Positions 8,129 through 16,534 of a stretch of DNA of 64,000 bases are shown one piece after another. A program made the position numbers and the translations under genes. Source of the stretch: Acidobacteriota bacterium (lineage in GTDB: Bacteria; Acidobacteriota; Blastocatellia; Pyrinomonadales; Pyrinomonadaceae); contig JAIVJZ010000005.1 of assembly GCA_020199775.1 (NCBI GenBank), forward strand, positions 59,750-123,749, in the 5' to 3' direction. A model generated the notes under the pieces. The model was not told the origin of the DNA, did no database searches, and was given only the letters and a program-made list of their open reading frames with translations. The first letter of the stretch is position 1, and each line of letters begins with the position of its first letter.

Positions 8129-8980
8129 ATGACTCCTCAAGGTAAATTGTTGATGGCGGAGGCGCGGCGTCGTTTCGCGCAACTGGTGGCGCAGCCGGAG
8201 GCGTCTATCGAGTTGGCGCACGCGGCGTTGCTGGTGGCGGCGGAGGAGCGGCCGGGGCTGGAGGTCGAACATTATCGCGCGCGGCTGTACGAGTTGGGGC
8301 TCGGCGCGCGCGCCGCGATAGCGCAGGCGGGAGAGGCAAGTGCGGTCGTCGCGCTCAATAAATTTCTCTTTGAAGAGTCGGGCTTCGTGGGGAACCACAG
8401 CGACTACTACGACCCGCGCAACAGCCTGCTGTCCGACGTGCTCGACCGCCGCACGGGCATCCCGATCACGCTCTCCGTGGTTTACATGGAAGTCGGGCGG
8501 CGCGCGGGTCTACGCGTCGAGGGCATCGGGCTGCCGGGTCATTTCATCGTGCGCGCGGAAGCGTCGGACGAGGCGCCGGTTCTGGTTGACCCGTTCAACG
8601 GCAAGATCGTTGACGCCGACGATTGTCAGGAGCGGCTCGATACGATCTACGGCGGGCAAGCGCCACTCGCCGACGCGCATCTCCAACCCGTGACGACGCG
8701 CGAAATCCTCGCGCGCCTCTTACGCAACCTGAAAGGCATTTACGCGCAGGCGGGACTCTACCGCCGCGCGCTCTCCGTCATCGAACGCATCCTGCTCGTC
8801 GCGCCCGGCGCGCTGGAGGAGCGGCGCGACCGCGGCGCGCTGCTCGCCCAACTCGGCCGTTACTCCGAAGCCGTCGTTGACGTGCAAGCCTATCTCAAAG
8901 GCGCGCGCAACCCGCCCGACGCCGAACGCGTCACAGAGCAGTTGAAGCAGATGCGCTTACAACTGGCAAGACTCAATTGA
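8129..8980 (+). CDS. SirB1-family protein (transglutaminase-like fold plus TPR)
   Basis: 283 residues. The N-terminal half matches the SirB1/transglutaminase-like domain: NKFLFEESGFVGNHSDYYDP, SLLSDVLDRRTGIPITLSVVY, and GIGLPGHFIVR with its His. The C-terminal 100 residues form two to three TPR-like helices (AGLYRRALSVIERILLVAP, LGRYSEAVVDVQAYL). The nucleophilic Cys of true transglutaminases is replaced by Ser in this family, so an enzymatic role is unproven. ATG 8129 is used; an in-frame ATG at 8039 would merely translate the hairpin. The start has no Shine-Dalgarno sequence. Confidence 0.87.
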   Translation: MTPQGKLLMAEARRRFAQLVAQPEASIELAHAALLVAAEERPGLEVEHYRARLYELGLGARAAIAQAGEASAVVALNKFLFEESGFVGNHSDYYDPRNSLLSDVLDRRTGIPITLSVVYMEVGRRAGLRVEGIGLPGHFIVRAEASDEAPVLVDPFNGKIVDADDCQERLDTIYGGQAPLADAHLQPVTTREILARLLRNLKGIYAQAGLYRRALSVIERILLVAPGALEERRDRGALLAQLGRYSEAVVDVQAYLKGARNPPDAERVTEQLKQMRLQLARLN

Positions 8981-9063
8981 GTTTCAAGTTTCAGGTTTCA
9001 AGTTTCAAGGCTGAACGAACTTCGGTTTTTAACTTGAAACCTGAAACCTGAAACTTGAAACTT
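8981..9063. repeat. heptad hairpin 6, class C (AAGTTTC/AGGTTTC)
   Basis: Left arm 8981-9010 and right arm 9031-9063 each hold four heptads of AAGTTTC or AGGTTTC type. The loop is about 20 bases. It begins directly after the TGA of the SirB1-like gene and ends 7 bases before the ATG of the permease gene. Confidence 0.93.
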
Positions 9064-9070
9064 ATCCCTT

Positions 9071-10648
9071 ATGAAGTTTCCCGATATTCTCCGGCTCGCG
9101 TTGCGTAACCTGCGCGAGGCGCGACTGCGCGCAGGCTTGACGACGCTCGGCGTCATCGTGGGCGTCTCGATGATCGTGTCGATGATGTCGTTCGGGCTGG
9201 GCTTGCAGCGCAACGCCGTCCAGCGTTTCCGCGACCTCGATCTGTTCAACGAGATCACCGTGAGCGGGCGCAGCCTCGTCGGCCTCGTCTCGTCGGCGAT
9301 GGGCGACCGCAGCGGCGGCGAGGGGCGCGAGGGGCGCGAAGGACGGCGGGGGCGGCGCGGTCAGGCCGACGAGAACGATCCGGCGCGCAAGGTGCCGGAA
9401 CGCATGTTGACGGAGGCTGCGCTCGCCGAGATCGCGGGGCTGCCGGGGGTCGCGTCGGTCGAGCCGAACATAGATTTGACGACTTACGTGCGCGCCAACA
9501 AACGCGCGCTGCTCAGACAGGTCGGCGGCGCGCTCGTGCCGAACGGGGCGACGAGGTTCAAGACTTATCTCGCCGGGCGCATGATCAGTTCGCCCGAAGC
9601 GGACGAAGCGGTGGTTGACGAGTCGTTTTTGCGTAGCTTCGGTTTCGAGCGTCCGCAAGACGCCGTCGGGCAGACGTTGGAACTGCTCGCGCCGGGCGGT
9701 GCGGACGAGCCGAAGGCGGGCGGCGGGGAAGAGGCCGGGAAAAAGGGTGCGGGCGCGAAGGACGAAGCGAACGCGAAGGATGAAGCGGGACGCGACGAGG
9801 ATGATGATGAATTGAGTTTCTTCGGGCTGCCGCTGGAAGAAGCGTCGCCGGAGGACGACCCGGCCGCGAGCGCGTTGGCGGCGCGGACGTTTCGCATCGT
9901 CGGCGTCTTGAAGACGGAGGTCGAGGGCGGCGCACAGGGCGGCAGGCAGTTTCGCGGCATGATGCCCGTCTCAAGCATCTACATCCCGCTGCCCGCCGCG
10001 CGCGCGTGGGCGGACAGGTATCGCAATTCGATCAGCGAGGTGGCGTTTCGTCTGGCGCGCGCGAGCGGCGTGCTCAAGGAGGGCGAGACGGCGGGCTACG
10101 CGATGGCGGTCGTGCGCGTCACCGACCCGGACGTTCTGCCCGGCGTGCAGACGCGTCTGCACGAACTCGGGTTCAACAGTTTCTCCATCGTGGATCAGTT
10201 GAAAGAGTTGCGGACGGTCTTTCTCATCCTCAACTCCGCGCTCGGATTGCTCGGCGGCATCTCCCTGCTCGTCGCCTCGTTCGGCATCGCCAACACGATG
10301 ATCATGTCCATCCTCGAACGCACGCGCGAGATCGGCATCATGAAGGCCATCGGCGCGGAGGACAGGGAGATCAAGTTGATCTTCTTCGTCGAGGCGGGCT
10401 TGATCGGGCTGATGGGCGGGGTGGCGGGCGCGCTCGCCGCGTGGGCGATTGACGCGGTGGCGAACCGCCTCGCCTATCGCTTTATCCTCCAACCGCGCGG
10501 CGTCTCCTACGTGGACTTCTTCGCGCTGCCGCCCTACCTCTGGCTCGGCGCGATCCTCTTTGCCGTCGCCATCTCGATCCTCGCCGCCCTCTATCCGGCC
10601 GCCCGCGCCGCGCGCATCGATCCGGTCAAGGCTCTGCGTCACGACTGA
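9071..10648 (+). CDS. MacB/FtsX-family ABC transporter permease
   Basis: 525 residues. TM1 is at about 22-42 (the region of RLRAGLTTLGVIVGVSMIVS). A large periplasmic MacB core domain follows, then three C-terminal helices (about 385-408, 435-457, 490-510) with the family's ERTREIGIMKAIGA cytoplasmic motif and a final PARAARIDPVKALR. Two charged low-complexity inserts in the periplasmic part (about 78-98, Gly/Arg/Glu; about 215-262, Lys/Ala/Asp/Glu) make it roughly 100 residues longer than typical MacB permeases. The cognate ATPase is probably the LolD-like protein at 5503. No ribosome binding site is visible. Confidence 0.9.
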   Translation: MKFPDILRLALRNLREARLRAGLTTLGVIVGVSMIVSMMSFGLGLQRNAVQRFRDLDLFNEITVSGRSLVGLVSSAMGDRSGGEGREGREGRRGRRGQADENDPARKVPERMLTEAALAEIAGLPGVASVEPNIDLTTYVRANKRALLRQVGGALVPNGATRFKTYLAGRMISSPEADEAVVDESFLRSFGFERPQDAVGQTLELLAPGGADEPKAGGGEEAGKKGAGAKDEANAKDEAGRDEDDDELSFFGLPLEEASPEDDPAASALAARTFRIVGVLKTEVEGGAQGGRQFRGMMPVSSIYIPLPAARAWADRYRNSISEVAFRLARASGVLKEGETAGYAMAVVRVTDPDVLPGVQTRLHELGFNSFSIVDQLKELRTVFLILNSALGLLGGISLLVASFGIANTMIMSILERTREIGIMKAIGAEDREIKLIFFVEAGLIGLMGGVAGALAAWAIDAVANRLAYRFILQPRGVSYVDFFALPPYLWLGAILFAVAISILAALYPAARAARIDPVKALRHD

Positions 10649-10650
10649 CG

Positions 10651-10734
10651 GAAGGGGAAAGGGTAAGGGGTAAAAGGGAAAGGGAAGGCGCGCGTCGCTC
10701 TCCACCTTTCCCCTTTACCCCTTACCCTTTCCCC
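10651..10734. repeat. heptad hairpin 7, class D (GGGGAAA/GGGTAAG)
   Basis: Left arm 10651-10688 and right arm 10705-10734 are purine- and pyrimidine-rich respectively, built of GGGGAAA, GGGTAAG, GGGTAAA heptads. They sit between convergent genes, 3 and 5 bases from their ends. It could work as a two-way terminator. Confidence 0.9.
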
Positions 10735-10738
10735 TCGT

Positions 10739-11152
10739 TCATGCGATTGCGCCGCGACACCAACTGCACATGCGATATTCCTCTTTGATGAAGAGGCCGA
10801 TGAAGCAGAACGGGAAGCAGACGATGAGAAGCGTGAAGAAGACGACCCAACCCGCCGTGCCGATGCGTTTGGCGACGACGGGCGGGGCGGTGGATTGGCA
10901 ATGGGGGCAGCGATAGTGCGCGGGGGCGTGCGGCTGCGGCTGCTGCTGTTGCGCGAGCGGCTGGACGGGCGCGGGCGGCGCGTCGCTCGCCCAGAGCGGC
11001 ACGCCCGTGAAGTCGCTTTGCGGCGGCGGCGCGTAGTCGGGCGGGCGCGGCGCGGCCTGACTGTTTGAAGACAGGGACGTGCCGCAGTAGCGACAGATGC
11101 GCGCGATGTCCGCGTTCGGTTGGCCGCAGTTGTGGCAGAAGATGGTGGACAT
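10739..11152 (-). CDS. zinc-ribbon membrane protein with LITAF-like C-terminal domain
   Basis: 137 residues. An N-terminal zinc ribbon (CHNCG near residue 6, CRYCG near 20) is followed by a Pro/Gln-rich linker (about 30-80). The C-terminal part has CPHC (about 82), a hydrophobic stretch (WVVFFTLLIVCFPFCFIGLF) and CSWC near the end. Two CxxC pairs flanking a membrane-inserting helix match the LITAF-like zinc-ribbon layout. It is probably membrane-attached on the cytoplasmic side; function unknown. The gene converges on the permease gene. Confidence 0.75.
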   Translation of the reverse strand: MSTIFCHNCGQPNADIARICRYCGTSLSSNSQAAPRPPDYAPPPQSDFTGVPLWASDAPPAPVQPLAQQQQPQPHAPAHYRCPHCQSTAPPVVAKRIGTAGWVVFFTLLIVCFPFCFIGLFIKEEYRMCSWCRGAIA

Positions 11153-11201
11153 AAAGTTCGCGAGGCGTCGGTTAAGCGGCGACGGAGTTTCCGCCCCGCG
11201 C

Positions 11202-11915
11202 TCAGGAGCAGAGCGCCGGACTGATTAGAGAAAACGAGTGGAAGATGCGCTCGGCCGTCTCGATCCCGGCGACGGTGATCGCGTACTCGAAGTTGGAATG
11301 TGGTTGAGGATAGCAGGACGGCAGGCGGCGAATGTTGCCGAAGACGCCGCCGCTCACCGGGCGCAGAGGGACGTTGCCCTGATCGCGCACCTTGCCCGTG
11401 CCCGGTTCGAGCACGACGTAGCGGACGGAAAAGTCTTCGGGGCGCGTGCGCCGGTTCATCGGATCGATGTTGAACCCCTGCCCGTCCAATTCGATCCAGA
11501 CGACGAAGGTTTTCGTCTCTTTGTCTTTGGCGCGCTTGTTCGCCTCGCCGCGGCTCATCTCACCCCCGGAAGTGACCTGCAACCTCCTGCTGTCTTGCAG
11601 ACGCCGCCCCACCACGCCCGGCAGATTGTCCGCCACGCCCATCGCGAAGCGCATCGGCGACGACCCCGAACTCACGACGAGCAGGGAAACCTTCTCCGGC
11701 TCGGGCGTCGGCTCCGTGACGGGCGCGGCCGTCCCGGCGGACTTCGGCACGGGCGGGTCGCTCTTCGGTTTCGCCACACGCCGCCCCGCCTGCGCGTAAC
11801 CCGTAACGGCCGCCGCCAGCAGCGCGACGAGCAATGCGCCGCAGCAGACGGCGACGCCGCCACGACCACGCACTGTCACGCTGCGTTTGCGATATGAAAA
11901 TTTTAATTCACGCAT
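11202..11915 (-). CDS. membrane-anchored or secreted protein of unknown function
   Basis: 237 residues. A basic N-terminus and a hydrophobic segment (about residues 22-42) form a signal peptide or anchor, followed by a Pro/Thr/Glu-rich linker (about 46-75). A roughly 160-residue domain follows with no motif I recognise; it is rich in beta-strand-like sequence (TFVVWIELDGQGFNIDP, YVVLEPGTGKV). The C-terminal region has a single YPQPH segment. It lies 49 bases upstream of the LITAF-like gene in the same direction, so the two may share a transcript. Confidence 0.6.
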   Translation of the reverse strand: MRELKFSYRKRSVTVRGRGGVAVCCGALLVALLAAAVTGYAQAGRRVAKPKSDPPVPKSAGTAAPVTEPTPEPEKVSLLVVSSGSSPMRFAMGVADNLPGVVGRRLQDSRRLQVTSGGEMSRGEANKRAKDKETKTFVVWIELDGQGFNIDPMNRRTRPEDFSVRYVVLEPGTGKVRDQGNVPLRPVSGGVFGNIRRLPSCYPQPHSNFEYAITVAGIETAERIFHSFSLISPALCS

Positions 11916-12001
11916 GACTGTTCCACTCCCGCCGTAACCTTAACTCATCGAGTCGGGCTTGATGAAACTCGCTTAACTCTTCAAGTTTGGTTTGATGAAA
12001 T

Positions 12002-12580
12002 TTACGCTCTCGCGCCGAGCGGTTTGCCGCAGCGATTGCAAAATTTGGCCGAGGGGTCGCGTTGCGCCGCGCCGCAGTTTTCGCAGGCGTGGGCGCGTCT
12101 GAGGTCTGCGCCGCAGGCGCCGCAGAAGGCCGCGCCGGACGTGTTGGTCGCGCCGCACGTCCCGCAACTTCCGGGCATCGGCGGCACGTAGCCGCCCGCC
12201 TTGCGCGCGATGTGCGCCTCGATGATCTTCCATGAGTCTTCCGTCAGACGGTGCTGCCAGTACGCGCCGAGCGCGGGGAGCGCGAGCAGCAGCCCCGCCG
12301 TGAGGTAGACGGCGATGGCCGCCACCGCCGCCTTGTCGAGCCACTTCTGCATGCCCATCTCGACGCGCGTGCCGCCGTGCTCCGGCGTGATCTTGATCGT
12401 CAGCGCGGCCGACAGCCCGGTCAGGTCGCGCAGCGTCCCGGACTTGCGCGCTTGCAGCACGGCCGTCTGCGCCACCTGCATCGACTGCACTTCGTAATCG
12501 CCCTCGTCGAACAGGCGGCGCAACTCCGCGACCAAACTCTGCACGTCAACCTCGACGCCCGGATAATACCTGTTGTCCAT
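12002..12580 (-). CDS. double zinc-ribbon protein with one membrane span
   Basis: 192 residues. An N-terminal globular region (about 1-80) is followed by a membrane helix (about 86-108: AVAAIAVYLTAGLLLALPAL). The C-terminus has two zinc ribbons (CGTCG...CGACG at about 137-157 and CENCG...CNRCG at about 164-186). The layout suggests a cytoplasmic zinc-binding tail on a membrane protein. Function unknown. It is the third zinc-ribbon or anchored protein of a minus-strand group and is divergent from the M28 peptidase gene. Confidence 0.7.
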   Translation of the reverse strand: MDNRYYPGVEVDVQSLVAELRRLFDEGDYEVQSMQVAQTAVLQARKSGTLRDLTGLSAALTIKITPEHGGTRVEMGMQKWLDKAAVAAIAVYLTAGLLLALPALGAYWQHRLTEDSWKIIEAHIARKAGGYVPPMPGSCGTCGATNTSGAAFCGACGADLRRAHACENCGAAQRDPSAKFCNRCGKPLGARA

Positions 12581-12590
12581 GATAAAAACC

Positions 12591-12686
12591 GGGGAAAGGG
12601 TAAGGGGTAAAGGTTAAAGGTCGAATAGAAACCTGCGCCGATCTTTTTCTTTACCTTTCCCCTTTCCCCTTCCCCTTTCCCCTTCT
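12591..12686. repeat. heptad hairpin 8, class D
   Basis: Left arm 12591-12622 (GGGAAAG, GGTAAGG, GGTAAAG units) and right arm 12650-12686 (CTTTCCC-type units) are inverted, with a loop of about 27 bases. It lies between divergent genes, so here it is in the shared upstream region rather than behind a gene. Confidence 0.88.
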
Positions 12687-12784
12687 TAGCTTTGACGCGC
12701 CTTTTCGCGTAAACTCATTCTACGCTCAAACGCGCCTGACAGTTCAACGTAGACGCGCAATCTTCCCGAAGGAGACACGACTAC

Positions 12785-15016
12785 ATGAAAGCACCCGTGC
12801 GCGCCGCGCTCGCGCTGTTTCTGACCATCAACTTAGCCTGCGCGACGATCATCACCCCGCGCACTTCCGCCCAGACGAAAGAGGCCGCACCCGCGCTCGA
12901 CGGCTTCACCGCCGGGGAGTCGGACGCGCAGAGACAACTCGAAGAGCGTTTCCGCGCCGTGCCGCTTCCGGCCTCGGCGCGCGAACACCTGCGCACGCTC
13001 ACGCGCGAGCCACACGTCGCGGGCACGCCCGAAGACTACCGCACGGCCGTCTACGTCCGCGATCAGTTGCGCCGGTTCGGCATCAACGCGGAACTCAGAG
13101 AGTACCAAGTGCTGCTCCCGTATCCGAAACACCCGACGCGGCTCGAACTCGTCGCGCCGCGCCGCGTGTCTCTCAATTTGGAGGAGGCCGTCCTGCCGCA
13201 AGACCCTTCATCCTCCCATCGACGAATCATCCCGCTCTTCAACGGCTATAGCGCGACAGGCGACGTGACCGCGCCGCTCGTCTACGTCAACTACGGCTTG
13301 CCGGACGACTACGCGGCTTTGAAAAAGATCAACGTGGACGTGAAAGGCAAACTCGTCATCGCGCGTTACGGCCGTTCGTTTCGCGGCGTGAAGGCGAAGG
13401 TGGCGGAAGAGAACGGCGCGGTCGGCCTCGTCATCTACTCCGACCCGGCCGACGACGGCTACACGCAGGGCGACGTTTACCCGAACGGCCCGTGGCGTCC
13501 CGAAACTTCGGCGCAGCGCGGTTCGGTCATGTACCTCTTCCAGTATCCCGGCGACCCGCTCACGCCGGGCACGCCCGCCGTCGCGGGCACTCCCCGGCTC
13601 AAGCAAGACGACCCGACGCTCAACATCCCGCGCATCCCCGTCCAACCGATCTCATACGGCGACGCGCGCCTCCTGCTCGAACCACTGCGCGGCCCCGTGC
13701 GCCCCGCCGGATTTCAGGGCGGCCTGCCGTTCGCTTATCACGTCGGCGGCACAGAGGACGTGCGCGTCCGTCTGAAGACCGAGATGGATTTTCAAATCCG
13801 CACGATCTGGAACGTCATCGGCCGCATCGAGGGCGCGGAGGAACGTGACCGCTGGGTCGTGCTCGGCAACCACCGCGACGCGTGGACGTTCGGCGCGGTT
13901 GACCCGAACAGCGGCACGACCGCCATGCTCGAACTCGCGCGCGGCTTCGGCGAACTGCTGAAAACAAACTGGCGACCGCGCCGCACGATCATCTTCGGCA
14001 GTTGGGACGGGGAGGAGCACGGCCTCATCGGCTCGACCGAGTGGGTGGAAGAGAACGCCGCCGAGTTGAGGGAGAAGGCCGTCGCTTATCTCAACATGGA
14101 CTCGGCCGTCTCCGGCGCGAACTTCGGCGCGTCGAGCGTGCCGACGCTCTGGAAACTCATTCGCGCGGCGGCGCGCGACGTGCGCGATCCCAAAACCGGA
14201 AAGTCTGTCTATCAGGCGTGGCAGGATCGCTCGCGCGCCGCGCGCCCCGAAGCCGAGTTGACCGACGCGGGCGCAGGCACGGACACGGCCATCGCCGAGG
14301 CTCGCATCAACGCCCTCGGTTCGGGTTCGGACTACACGCCGTTCCTCCAACACCTCGGCGTGACTTCGCTCGACATGGGCTTCGGCGGCGACTACGGCGT
14401 CTATCATTCGGCCTACGATTCGTTCAACTGGATGGAGAAATTCGGCGACCCCGGTTTCGTCTATCACGTCGCCGCCGCGCAAATCTGGGGCACGCTTGCC
14501 CTGCGCCTCGCCAACGCCCGCGCGCTCCCCTTCGACTACGCCGACTACGCCGCGGAACTGCGCGACTTCGTCAACGAGACGCAGAAGACCGCCGCGCGGC
14601 GCAAACTCGCGGACGACTTCGACAACAACGCTTTGCTCACGGCCGCGAGCGAATTGGCCGGGCAAGCGAACCGCACCAAAGTTGCGCTCACTGATGTGCT
14701 CGCGGAAATTGAAGATACGCGCCCGCGCGCCGACGAACGGCACGCCCGCGCTACGGCTCGCCTCAAGCGCATCAACGACAGTCTCATCGCCGCCGAACGC
14801 GCGCTCACGGACGCGCGCGGCCTGCGCAATCGCCCGTGGTACAAGCATCAAATCTACGCGCCCGGTCTCTACACCGGCTACGCCGCGCAACCGCTGCCCG
14901 ACCTGCGTCAGGCGATTGACGACCGCAATACCGCGAACGCGCGCGAGGCCGCCGTCCGCATCACCGAAGCTATCCGCCGCGCCGTCGCGGTGTTGCGCGA
15001 CGGAAGAGGAAACTAA
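12785..15016 (+). CDS. M28-family carboxypeptidase, glutamate carboxypeptidase II-like, secreted
   Basis: 743 residues. A signal peptide (first ~30 residues, ending near ITPRTSAQ) is followed by the three-part layout of the glutamate carboxypeptidase II/transferrin-receptor family. The protease-associated domain is near residues 150-290. The M28 zinc core follows: GNHRDAWTFGAVDPNSG with His and Asp at about 363 and 373, WDGEEHG with catalytic Glu/Glu at about 410, YLNMDSAV, and a final zinc His in HSAYDS. A helical dimerisation domain occupies the last ~130 residues. The protein probably trims acidic or other C-terminal residues from peptides in the periplasm. GAAGGAGACAC upstream supports ATG 12785. 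It is monocistronic between two hairpins. Confidence 0.92.
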   Translation: MKAPVRAALALFLTINLACATIITPRTSAQTKEAAPALDGFTAGESDAQRQLEERFRAVPLPASAREHLRTLTREPHVAGTPEDYRTAVYVRDQLRRFGINAELREYQVLLPYPKHPTRLELVAPRRVSLNLEEAVLPQDPSSSHRRIIPLFNGYSATGDVTAPLVYVNYGLPDDYAALKKINVDVKGKLVIARYGRSFRGVKAKVAEENGAVGLVIYSDPADDGYTQGDVYPNGPWRPETSAQRGSVMYLFQYPGDPLTPGTPAVAGTPRLKQDDPTLNIPRIPVQPISYGDARLLLEPLRGPVRPAGFQGGLPFAYHVGGTEDVRVRLKTEMDFQIRTIWNVIGRIEGAEERDRWVVLGNHRDAWTFGAVDPNSGTTAMLELARGFGELLKTNWRPRRTIIFGSWDGEEHGLIGSTEWVEENAAELREKAVAYLNMDSAVSGANFGASSVPTLWKLIRAAARDVRDPKTGKSVYQAWQDRSRAARPEAELTDAGAGTDTAIAEARINALGSGSDYTPFLQHLGVTSLDMGFGGDYGVYHSAYDSFNWMEKFGDPGFVYHVAAAQIWGTLALRLANARALPFDYADYAAELRDFVNETQKTAARRKLADDFDNNALLTAASELAGQANRTKVALTDVLAEIEDTRPRADERHARATARLKRINDSLIAAERALTDARGLRNRPWYKHQIYAPGLYTGYAAQPLPDLRQAIDDRNTANAREAAVRITEAIRRAVAVLRDGRGN

Positions 15017-15019
15017 AGC

Positions 15020-15104
15020 AAACGCGGAACGATGAACGCGGAACGATGAACTGAAAAGCGAATTGCTTTCAGTTCATCGTTCATCGTTCATCGTTCATCG
15101 TTCT
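15020..15104. repeat. heptad hairpin 9, class A
   Basis: Left arm 15020-15058 (GAACGCG, GAACGAT units) and right arm 15065-15104 (four TTCATCG heptads) form a hairpin with a 5-7 base loop. It lies between convergent genes, 3 bases after one stop and 17 before the other. Confidence 0.93.
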
Positions 15105-15121
15105 TCTCTGTGAACGCCCGG

Positions 15122-15712
15122 TCAGGGTTTCTTCTTTTCGCCCTTCTGCTCCGGCGTCTCTTCGGGCAGTTTCTTCGCGGCGTCGAGAACCTGTTGCAAA
15201 TTTTCGATGGCTTGTTCGAGGGCTTCGCGTTCGCCTTCGGCGGAAGCGTTTGCGCGCAGCGGCGTCAGTTGCGGGAGGAAGCGCGCGGCGGCGTTCGAGA
15301 GATGCTTGACGGCCTTCGGGATGAGGGAACTGCCCGGCGTGCGCACGGCCACATCGTCTATGTTGTTGATGGCCTCGTCGAGGATGCGCGCGAGGTCGTT
15401 GAATAATTGAGTGCGCGTGCCCTGCGGGAGTGCGCCCCACTTCTCCAAATCTTTGGCCGACGGAGCTTGCGGCGTGGGCGCGGCGGCGGTGACGGCGGCG
15501 ACGCGCCGTTCGGCGATCTTGACGAAGAGTGCGATACGGCGGTCGAGTTCCTGCGTGTCGCGCACCATGTCCATTTCCTGTTCCGTCAGGTGTTCACGCC
15601 GCTGGCCGCTCGCGGCGTTCGGGCGCGCCGTGGCGAGCGCGAGCGAGACGGCGACGAGCGCAAGCAGAAGAAACGCGTTGAGACGTGCGAGACGAGGGGC
15701 AAAGTTTTTCAT
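15122..15712 (-). CDS. secreted helical protein of unknown function
   Basis: 196 residues from ATG 15712 (a GTG at 15724 is an alternative). A signal peptide (RLNAFLLLALVAVSLALATA) precedes a largely helical mature part rich in Ala, Glu, Arg, and ends in a charged tail (EETPEQKGEKKKP). No family is recognised. The next two genes upstream on the same strand are also exported helical or TPR proteins, and the three may work together at the cell envelope. A tandem 25-bp duplication overlaps its 5' region. Confidence 0.65.
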   Translation of the reverse strand: MKNFAPRLARLNAFLLLALVAVSLALATARPNAASGQRREHLTEQEMDMVRDTQELDRRIALFVKIAERRVAAVTAAAPTPQAPSAKDLEKWGALPQGTRTQLFNDLARILDEAINNIDDVAVRTPGSSLIPKAVKHLSNAAARFLPQLTPLRANASAEGEREALEQAIENLQQVLDAAKKLPEETPEQKGEKKKP

Positions 15713-15716
15713 CGTG

Positions 15717-15766
15717 TGGCTCACTTGAAATTGATGGTCGATGGCTCACTTGAAATTGGTGGTCGA
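15717..15766. repeat. tandem 25-bp direct repeat in a gene leader
   Basis: Two adjacent 25-base copies (15717-15741 and 15742-15766) differ at one base (A/G at the 18th position). The unit contains TCACTTGAAATTG. They lie directly upstream of ATG 15712 on the minus strand, so they could be operator copies or a recent slippage duplication. Confidence 0.75.
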
Positions 15767-15856
15767 AAGTTCATTTCCCCCGCGTCGTGCGGGCGAAGCG
15801 GCGACGGCCGCCGGGGCATGGTTCAAACTCGAAAGTGTCTCACGGCGTCGCCCGCG

Positions 15857-16387
15857 TCAACGCACAACCGTGTCGCTGTAGAAGGCATCGAGGGCTTCGG
15901 TGCGCAGTTCGCGGATAAGCCTGATGAGCGCGAGCACGTTGCCCGCAAACTCGCCCGGCGTCGCGCGCCGCATGGCCTCGACGCGCGCGGCGTGTTTGTG
16001 CAAAGACTGTTCGATGCGTTTGAAGAGGTCGCGCGAACGATTCCCGCCGTCGCCCGCGCGATATAAATACTGGATGGCGTCTTCCATCAACGCCTGATAG
16101 ACGCCGAGGTCGGCGGTGGCGGCGTTGAACTGTTTGAGCGCGGTCTGCTGTTCGGCGCGCGCGAGCCGCGCCTCAGCCAGTTCGAGACTCAGACGCGAGC
16201 GCGTCTTCTCGTCGCGCGCCGACAACAACTGCGTGCGCGCTTCCTCCGGGATGTAGACCATCGGCGGCGGCGCGACCTGCGGCGGCACGATCAAGTCCTG
16301 CGCCCGCGCCACCGACGACAGGGAAGCGGCGAACATAAACGCCGACAGAAGCACGAGACGCTTTCGATAGAAGGTTGAACGATTCAT
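15857..16387 (-). CDS. secreted helical protein of unknown function
   Basis: 176 residues. A clear signal peptide (basic FYRKR, hydrophobic LVLLSAFMFAASLSSVARA) is followed by a Pro-rich start (VPPQVAPPPMVYIPEE) and three to four long helices rich in Ala, Arg, Glu, Leu. ATG 16387 places the signal peptide at the N-terminus; the frame stays open for 47 codons upstream but codes for an unlikely Cys/Arg-rich stretch. No family is recognised. It has the same general plan as the next protein downstream (15122-15712), but I see no clear sequence identity. Confidence 0.7.
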   Translation of the reverse strand: MNRSTFYRKRLVLLSAFMFAASLSSVARAQDLIVPPQVAPPPMVYIPEEARTQLLSARDEKTRSRLSLELAEARLARAEQQTALKQFNAATADLGVYQALMEDAIQYLYRAGDGGNRSRDLFKRIEQSLHKHAARVEAMRRATPGEFAGNVLALIRLIRELRTEALDAFYSDTVVR

Positions 16388-16534
16388 GTGTGCGTGCGAC
16401 AAACCGAAGAGAAAATTCCTGTCGGGGCAACACACGTCCGCTGCCCGTCTCTTTATTTTGACAATTGCTGCGGGCGGAGACTCTTGAGCGGGCGGCCGAC
16501 GCATCTGTCGCCCCTGCAAGTTTCCCACGCGCCT

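Noticed and set aside
13652..14890. 412-codon minus-strand frame inside the M28 peptidase gene
   Set aside because: Composition-driven shadow of a well-supported gene; no motif, no ribosome binding site.
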